From positions 1 through 60,112 of IMG/VR virus record IMGVR_UViG_3300022918_000112: a stretch of DNA of 60,112 nucleotides; one strand, written 5' to 3'. The notes under the pieces are model-generated. The model saw nothing but the letters and a program-made list of their open reading frames with translations. It ran no database searches and was not told the DNA's origin. This document shows positions 56,699 through 60,112 of this stretch, in pieces. Made by a program: the position numbers and the translations under genes. Positions within the stretch are counted from its first letter, which is position 1. The number at the start of each line of letters is the position of its first letter. Source of the DNA: a virus.

Positions 56699-57826
56699 AT
56701 GTCCGCAAATACTAAACAAGCGCTCGCACAAGAATCGCTCGAAATGAGCGAAAGCGACGATGTGCAAAAATCTGTAGTCCCTGCGGTAGCCGTCACCGAC
56801 ATCGCCGAATATCGGCCGCACGAAGAACAGATCGTTCGCCTGGAAACCACTTACGCGAAGCTGGTCGTTGACTGCTCGACCAGCGAAGGCTTGGCGAATG
56901 CGAAGGAAGTTCGCGTCGATATCCGCGACGTGCGTTATGCCCTGGCGAACACCACCAAGACCGCGCTCGCTCCCTACCAGCAGAAAGTCAAAGATGCCCA
57001 AGCTCGCGTCAATCAGGTCAAGGAGTTCGGCGAGGCGCTGAAGGATCGAGTCTTGGCAATCGAGGCGCCTGTTGACGAAGCAATCAAGGCCGAAGAAAAA
57101 CGCGTAGCTGATGCCAAAGCCGAGCGCGAGCGTGTCGAGGCTGAACGTGTCGAAGCCATCCGGGCAAAGATTACCCGCTTCAGCTCTGTCGCTGCCGCAT
57201 ATGCAAGCCGTAGCGCCGCCGATATCGCCGACATCCTGCAAGGCGTCAAGGTGTCGGTGATCCTGCCCGAAGAGTATGCCGAGTTCGAAGCTGAAGGCAC
57301 CATCGCTCGCGACAACGCTATTGAGCAACTGGAGACGCTACACAAGTCGGCCGTTGAACGAGAAGAGGCTGCCGCCAAGCTGCTGGCCCAGCAGAAAGAA
57401 CTCGACGAGCTGCGCGAAAAGCAACGCATCGCCGACGCGGAAGCTGAGGAACTGCGAAAGCAGCGAGCCGAAGAAGACCGCCTGCGGCTGAAGAAGCAGC
57501 AGGACGAACTGGACCAGCAGCGCCGCGACATGGAAGCCCAGCAACGCCAACAGCGCGAACGCGACGCGCAGTATCAGCGCGACCAGGAAGAACTGGTCCG
57601 TCTGCGCGCCCAGGCCGCCGCGCCAGCTCCAGTCACCCCGGTGGCTGCGCCAGTGGTCGCAGAGAAGGTCGAAGTCGTGCCCATCGGCGCACATGCGGCC
57701 GCTGCTCAATCCGACGACGTGACTACGACCGCCCCATCGGTTGACGACATTGTCGAGGTTGTCGCCCTGGGTTTCGACGTGGACCTCGACACTGCTCGCG
57801 CCTGGCTTCAAGCCATCCGCTTCTAA
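56699..57826 (+). CDS. coiled-coil recombination-associated protein
   Basis: 375 residues. Residues 1-90 mixed, then nearly continuous coiled coil (about 95-310) rich in Glu, Arg, Gln (LREKQRIADAEAEELRKQRA), a Pro/Ala/Val linker, and a small C-terminal helical part (VDLDTARAWLQAIRF). Such proteins often precede RecT in phages (DUF1351-like arrangement) and may assist the recombinase. CAAGGAACTGTC before the ATG. Confidence 0.75.
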   Translation: MSANTKQALAQESLEMSESDDVQKSVVPAVAVTDIAEYRPHEEQIVRLETTYAKLVVDCSTSEGLANAKEVRVDIRDVRYALANTTKTALAPYQQKVKDAQARVNQVKEFGEALKDRVLAIEAPVDEAIKAEEKRVADAKAERERVEAERVEAIRAKITRFSSVAAAYASRSAADIADILQGVKVSVILPEEYAEFEAEGTIARDNAIEQLETLHKSAVEREEAAAKLLAQQKELDELREKQRIADAEAEELRKQRAEEDRLRLKKQQDELDQQRRDMEAQQRQQRERDAQYQRDQEELVRLRAQAAAPAPVTPVAAPVVAEKVEVVPIGAHAAAAQSDDVTTTAPSVDDIVEVVALGFDVDLDTARAWLQAIRF

Positions 57827-57879
57827 CCACCCTTTCCATCTAAAGGCCGAACCACTCCTTGTCGGCCACGGAGAGCGCA

Positions 57880-58869
57880 ATGACTGATTCAGACACCCAA
57901 GCACCAACCGGCCTCGCCACGTACCACGATCCATCCCACAACGCGGCGGCGCTCATTCTCGACCCAGGCACCATGAAGTCGATGAGCGACCTTGCTCTGA
58001 TGATGTCGAAGGGCGCGACAACAGTCCCCAAGCATCTGAAGGGCAATCAAGCCGACTGCATGGCGGTAGTGCTACAAGCAATGCAGTGGCAGATGAACCC
58101 TTTCGCTGTCGCGCAGAAGACGTTCATCGTCAACGGCGGTGCATTGAGCTATGAGGCGCAGCTCGTCAACGCAGTGATCACCGCCAAGGCACCGGTCAAG
58201 GGTCGCTTGAACTTCGAGTGGTTCGGCAGCTGGGAAAACGTCATCGGGAAGATGCGTGAAGTTACCAGCAAAACCAAGAAGGACGAGGACACTGGCGAGT
58301 TCAAAAAGTACCGTGTTCCCGGCTGGAGCTTTGACGATGAGAAGGGTCTCGGGATTAAAGTTTGGGCAACCTTCAAAGGCGAAGACGAGCCACGCGTTCT
58401 GGAGCTACTGCTCACCCAGGTCCGCACGCGGAACTCTACGCTTTGGGCGGAAGACCCCAAGCAGCAGATTGCATACCTGGTGACCAAAAAATGGGCTCGA
58501 CTCTTCTGCCCTGACGTCATCCTCGGCGTCTATACACCCGATGAGTTCGAAGACTCGTACGGCGGCGAAATCGATATCACCCCTGCGAAGCAGGCTTCAA
58601 ACACCGCTGCCGCTGCTGGTGTGTCGTTCGGCCCGAAATCCCCATCGCCGGAAATCGACGGAGTATTCGCAGACCTTCTGGTCGTCGCGAAGCGGCAGGA
58701 CATCGAAGCCTATGCGACAGCCTGGGCAGGTCTCAAGCCTAAGCAGCGCGCAGCGATCGGCCTGGAATGCCACGAAGCACTCAAGAACATGGCTGCAACC
58801 GTTGATGGCGACTTTACCGAAATGACCGGCAATAACGACGGCCTGTCTCAGGCCGAGGAAGCGGCGTAG
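57880..58869 (+). CDS. RecT-family single-strand annealing protein
   Basis: 329 residues from ATG 57880 (GGAGAGCGCA upstream; a TTG at 57859 is less likely). DCMAVVLQAMQWQMNPFAVA, QKTFIVNGGALSYEAQLVNA and KQQIAYLVTKKWARLFCPDV are the conserved RecT parts. Anneals complementary strands after exonuclease resection. Followed by the exonuclease with a one-base overlap. Confidence 0.92.
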   Translation: MTDSDTQAPTGLATYHDPSHNAAALILDPGTMKSMSDLALMMSKGATTVPKHLKGNQADCMAVVLQAMQWQMNPFAVAQKTFIVNGGALSYEAQLVNAVITAKAPVKGRLNFEWFGSWENVIGKMREVTSKTKKDEDTGEFKKYRVPGWSFDDEKGLGIKVWATFKGEDEPRVLELLLTQVRTRNSTLWAEDPKQQIAYLVTKKWARLFCPDVILGVYTPDEFEDSYGGEIDITPAKQASNTAAAAGVSFGPKSPSPEIDGVFADLLVVAKRQDIEAYATAWAGLKPKQRAAIGLECHEALKNMAATVDGDFTEMTGNNDGLSQAEEAA

Positions 58870-59531
58870 TGAGAACGGAACTTCAGGGCACTGAAAAGTG
58901 GCATGCAGACCGATCTGGCCGTGTGACAGCCAGCCGGTTTAAAGACGTGATGGCCTGGGGCAAGCCTGACAAAAATGGGAAGCGCGAGCCTATGGGTGCG
59001 CGCACCTCATACATGCGCGAACTGTGCTTCGAGCGACTGGCAAAGAAGTCCAAGCACAACGTCAGCAGTGCTTCCATGAAGTGGGGTCACACCGAAGAAC
59101 AGAAGGCTCAGGACGCCTACGAGATGCTGACCGGCAACATCGTCATACCGTCAGAGTTCATCGTCCACCCGAAGTACGACTGGCTCGGCTGCTCGCCAGA
59201 CGGCCTGATCAACGATGACGGGGGCACCGAGTCGAAGTGCCCCTTCAATGAGGCGATTCACGTCAGGACATGGCTCGAAGGCATGCCCGAGGAACACATG
59301 CCGCAGGTCCAGGGCTGCTTGTTCGTAACGGGGCGGAAATGGTGGGACTTTCTGTCGTTCGATTCTCGCCAGGATGAGGAGTGTCAGCTCTACATCGAGA
59401 CGATTCACCGCGACGAAGACTACATCGCCAACCTGCACAAAGAGCTGGTCCAGTTCAACCTGGAACTGAATCGCATGGTTGATGAGGTCGCGGACAAAGC
59501 TCGCGCGCAAGCCTATCGGTTAGGCGCGTGA
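58869..59531 (+). CDS. YqaJ-family (lambda Exo-like) exonuclease
   Basis: 220 residues, GTG start. SGRVTASRFKDVMAWGKPD, MKWGHTEEQKAQDAYEMLTG, then the active site WLGCSPDGLINDDGGTESKC (Asp, Glu-x-Lys) and QVQGCLFVTGRKWWDFLSFD. Works with RecT in double-strand break recombination and in replication of phage DNA. Last complete phage gene before the galU junction. Confidence 0.93.
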   Translation: MRTELQGTEKWHADRSGRVTASRFKDVMAWGKPDKNGKREPMGARTSYMRELCFERLAKKSKHNVSSASMKWGHTEEQKAQDAYEMLTGNIVIPSEFIVHPKYDWLGCSPDGLINDDGGTESKCPFNEAIHVRTWLEGMPEEHMPQVQGCLFVTGRKWWDFLSFDSRQDEECQLYIETIHRDEDYIANLHKELVQFNLELNRMVDEVADKARAQAYRLGA

Positions 59532-59623
59532 TAGTGAACAGGTTCGATATCCTCAAGCCAACGCTGGTCTCCGCCAAGGGTACCGACAGGCAATCGAAGC
59601 GCTCCTACGCTGAACGCACATAA
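59528..59623 (+). pseudogene. truncated phage gene at the right junction
   Basis: GTG start overlapping the exonuclease stop; MIVNRFDILKPTLVSAKGTD and RQSKRSYAERT then TAA made by the galU terminator sequence. It reads like the start of a normal phage gene cut off by the junction. Its 3' part is not found in the window. Confidence 0.6.
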
Positions 59624-59624
59624 A

Positions 59625-59650
59625 AAAAGCCACCTGCGTAGGTGGCTTTT
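59625..59650 (-). terminator. galU terminator (copy 2)
   Basis: AAAAGCCACC-tgcgta-GGTGGCTTTT, the same stem as in copy 1 with a different loop. Marks the phage boundary: phage sequence ends at or within a few bases of it. Confidence 0.85.
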
Positions 59651-59673
59651 CAATACAAGAAGCTCAGGTTCTA

Positions 59674-60112
59674 TCAGTAGGCCTTGCCAGTCTTGTAGAA
59701 GTGTTCGAAGCAGAAGTTGGTGGCCTCGATGTAGCCTTCAGCGCCACCGCAGTCAAAACGCTGGCCCTTGAACTTGTAGGCAATCACGCAACCGTTTTTC
59801 GCCTGCTTCATCAGGGCGTCGGTGATTTGAATCTCACCGCCTTTGCCTGGCTCGGTTTGTTTGATCAGCTCGAAAATATCCGGCGTCAGGATGTAACGGC
59901 CGATGATCGCCAGGTTCGACGGGGCATCTTCCGGGGCTGGTTTTTCGACCATGTTGCGAACGCGGTACAAATCATCAGCGATCAACTCGCCGGCGATCAC
60001 GCCGTACTTGTTGGTTTCCATCGGATCCACTTCCTGGATCGCAACGATGGTGCAGCGATACTGCTCGTACAGCTTGACCATCTGGGTCAGGACGCCGTCG
60101 CCTTCGAGGTTG
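59674..60112 (-). CDS. galU: UTP--glucose-1-phosphate uridylyltransferase, 3' part of second copy
   Basis: The C-terminal 145 or so residues of GalU, running off the window edge. Apart from FCFEHFYK (Asn in copy 1) the protein is identical to copy 1; about ten base differences, nearly all silent, show the two are distinct alleles or paralogues and not an exact duplicate. It has its own terminator and the phage directly downstream where gor would be expected. Confidence 0.95.
   Translation of the reverse strand, partial: NLEGDGVLTQMVKLYEQYRCTIVAIQEVDPMETNKYGVIAGELIADDLYRVRNMVEKPAPEDAPSNLAIIGRYILTPDIFELIKQTEPGKGGEIQITDALMKQAKNGCVIAYKFKGQRFDCGGAEGYIEATNFCFEHFYKTGKAY

Noticed and set aside
2795-59623. 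Two adjacent prophage remnants joined at the tRNA fragment
   Set aside because: Left and right parts are complementary with no duplicated core gene, only one integrase, and arm sites lie on both sides of the core; one permuted phage is simpler, although not proven.
1-60112. CRISPR array or insertion sequence
   Set aside because: No regularly spaced repeat of 20-40 bases with unique spacers and no transposase gene were seen on either strand.

Overview
The window looks like Pseudomonas chromosomal DNA, probably P. fluorescens group. At the left edge a glutathione reductase gene (gor) lies downstream of galU, an arrangement familiar from Pseudomonas, and the phage genes have the style of Pseudomonas prophages. 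About 57 kb (roughly 2.8-59.6 kb) is a temperate, lambda-like siphophage. A second, 3'-terminal copy of galU starts immediately after the phage, so the element lies between two nearly identical galU sequences.

Layout. 1-2.6 kb: host coiled-coil fragment, gor, galU. 2.8-12.3 kb: the distal part of the phage left early operon (+ strand), with small coupled genes, a YejK-like nucleoid protein, an FtsK-gamma-like mini-protein, a DUF4224 protein and a lambda-type integrase; three minus-strand accessory genes are inserted here, one resembling putative AbiC abortive-infection proteins. 12.33-12.62 kb: a complete attP made of the 3' part of a tRNA-Ser plus its terminator, flanked by three copies of an 11-bp Int arm-type repeat. 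12.7-16.2 kb: lysogenic-conversion and lysis genes (trypsin-like protease, broken Rz with intact Rz1, endolysin). 16.2-32.9 kb: tail fibre genes and a lambda-type tail module (J, I, K, L, M, H, G/GT, V, U, Z). 32.9-41.5 kb: head module and terminase. 41.5-44.9 kb: second spanin pair, two holin-like genes, late regulatory region. 44.2-48.8 kb: putative late regulator, NinG, NinB-like, DnaC-like loader, replication protein O with iterons, CII-like regulator, two small DNA-binding-type proteins. 48.8-49.8 kb: Cro and CI with operators. 49.8-53.1 kb: accessory genes co-directional with CI, ending in a nucleotidyltransferase-like two-gene cassette. 53.2-59.6 kb: LexA-box-controlled DUF1654 gene, PL/OL, then early genes to RecT and a YqaJ exonuclease.

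How it works together. CI (S24 repressor) should bind 14-bp ATAAGC-NN-GCTTAT operators, three between cro and cI and two at PL. PR drives cro, cII, O, the helicase loader and nin genes to the late regulator. The late minus-strand operon contains several intrinsic terminator-like hairpins and so probably needs antitermination. PL drives recT/exonuclease and, in the circular phage, would continue into the 3-12 kb genes and int.

The most unusual points are: (i) the phage is circularly permuted relative to its own attP, which is intact inside the element, and the outer boundaries are galU copies; (ii) two early leaders share a structured element with covarying stems and a conserved loop, plus a start-stop or three-codon ORF; (iii) an uncharacterised nucleotidyltransferase-like pair in the lysogeny region; (iv) PR and PRM appear to share one palindromic -35 hexamer; (v) an i-spanin gene carries an in-frame stop while a second spanin pair exists elsewhere. 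All calls rest on reading the sequence and recalled family features; no database search was run.
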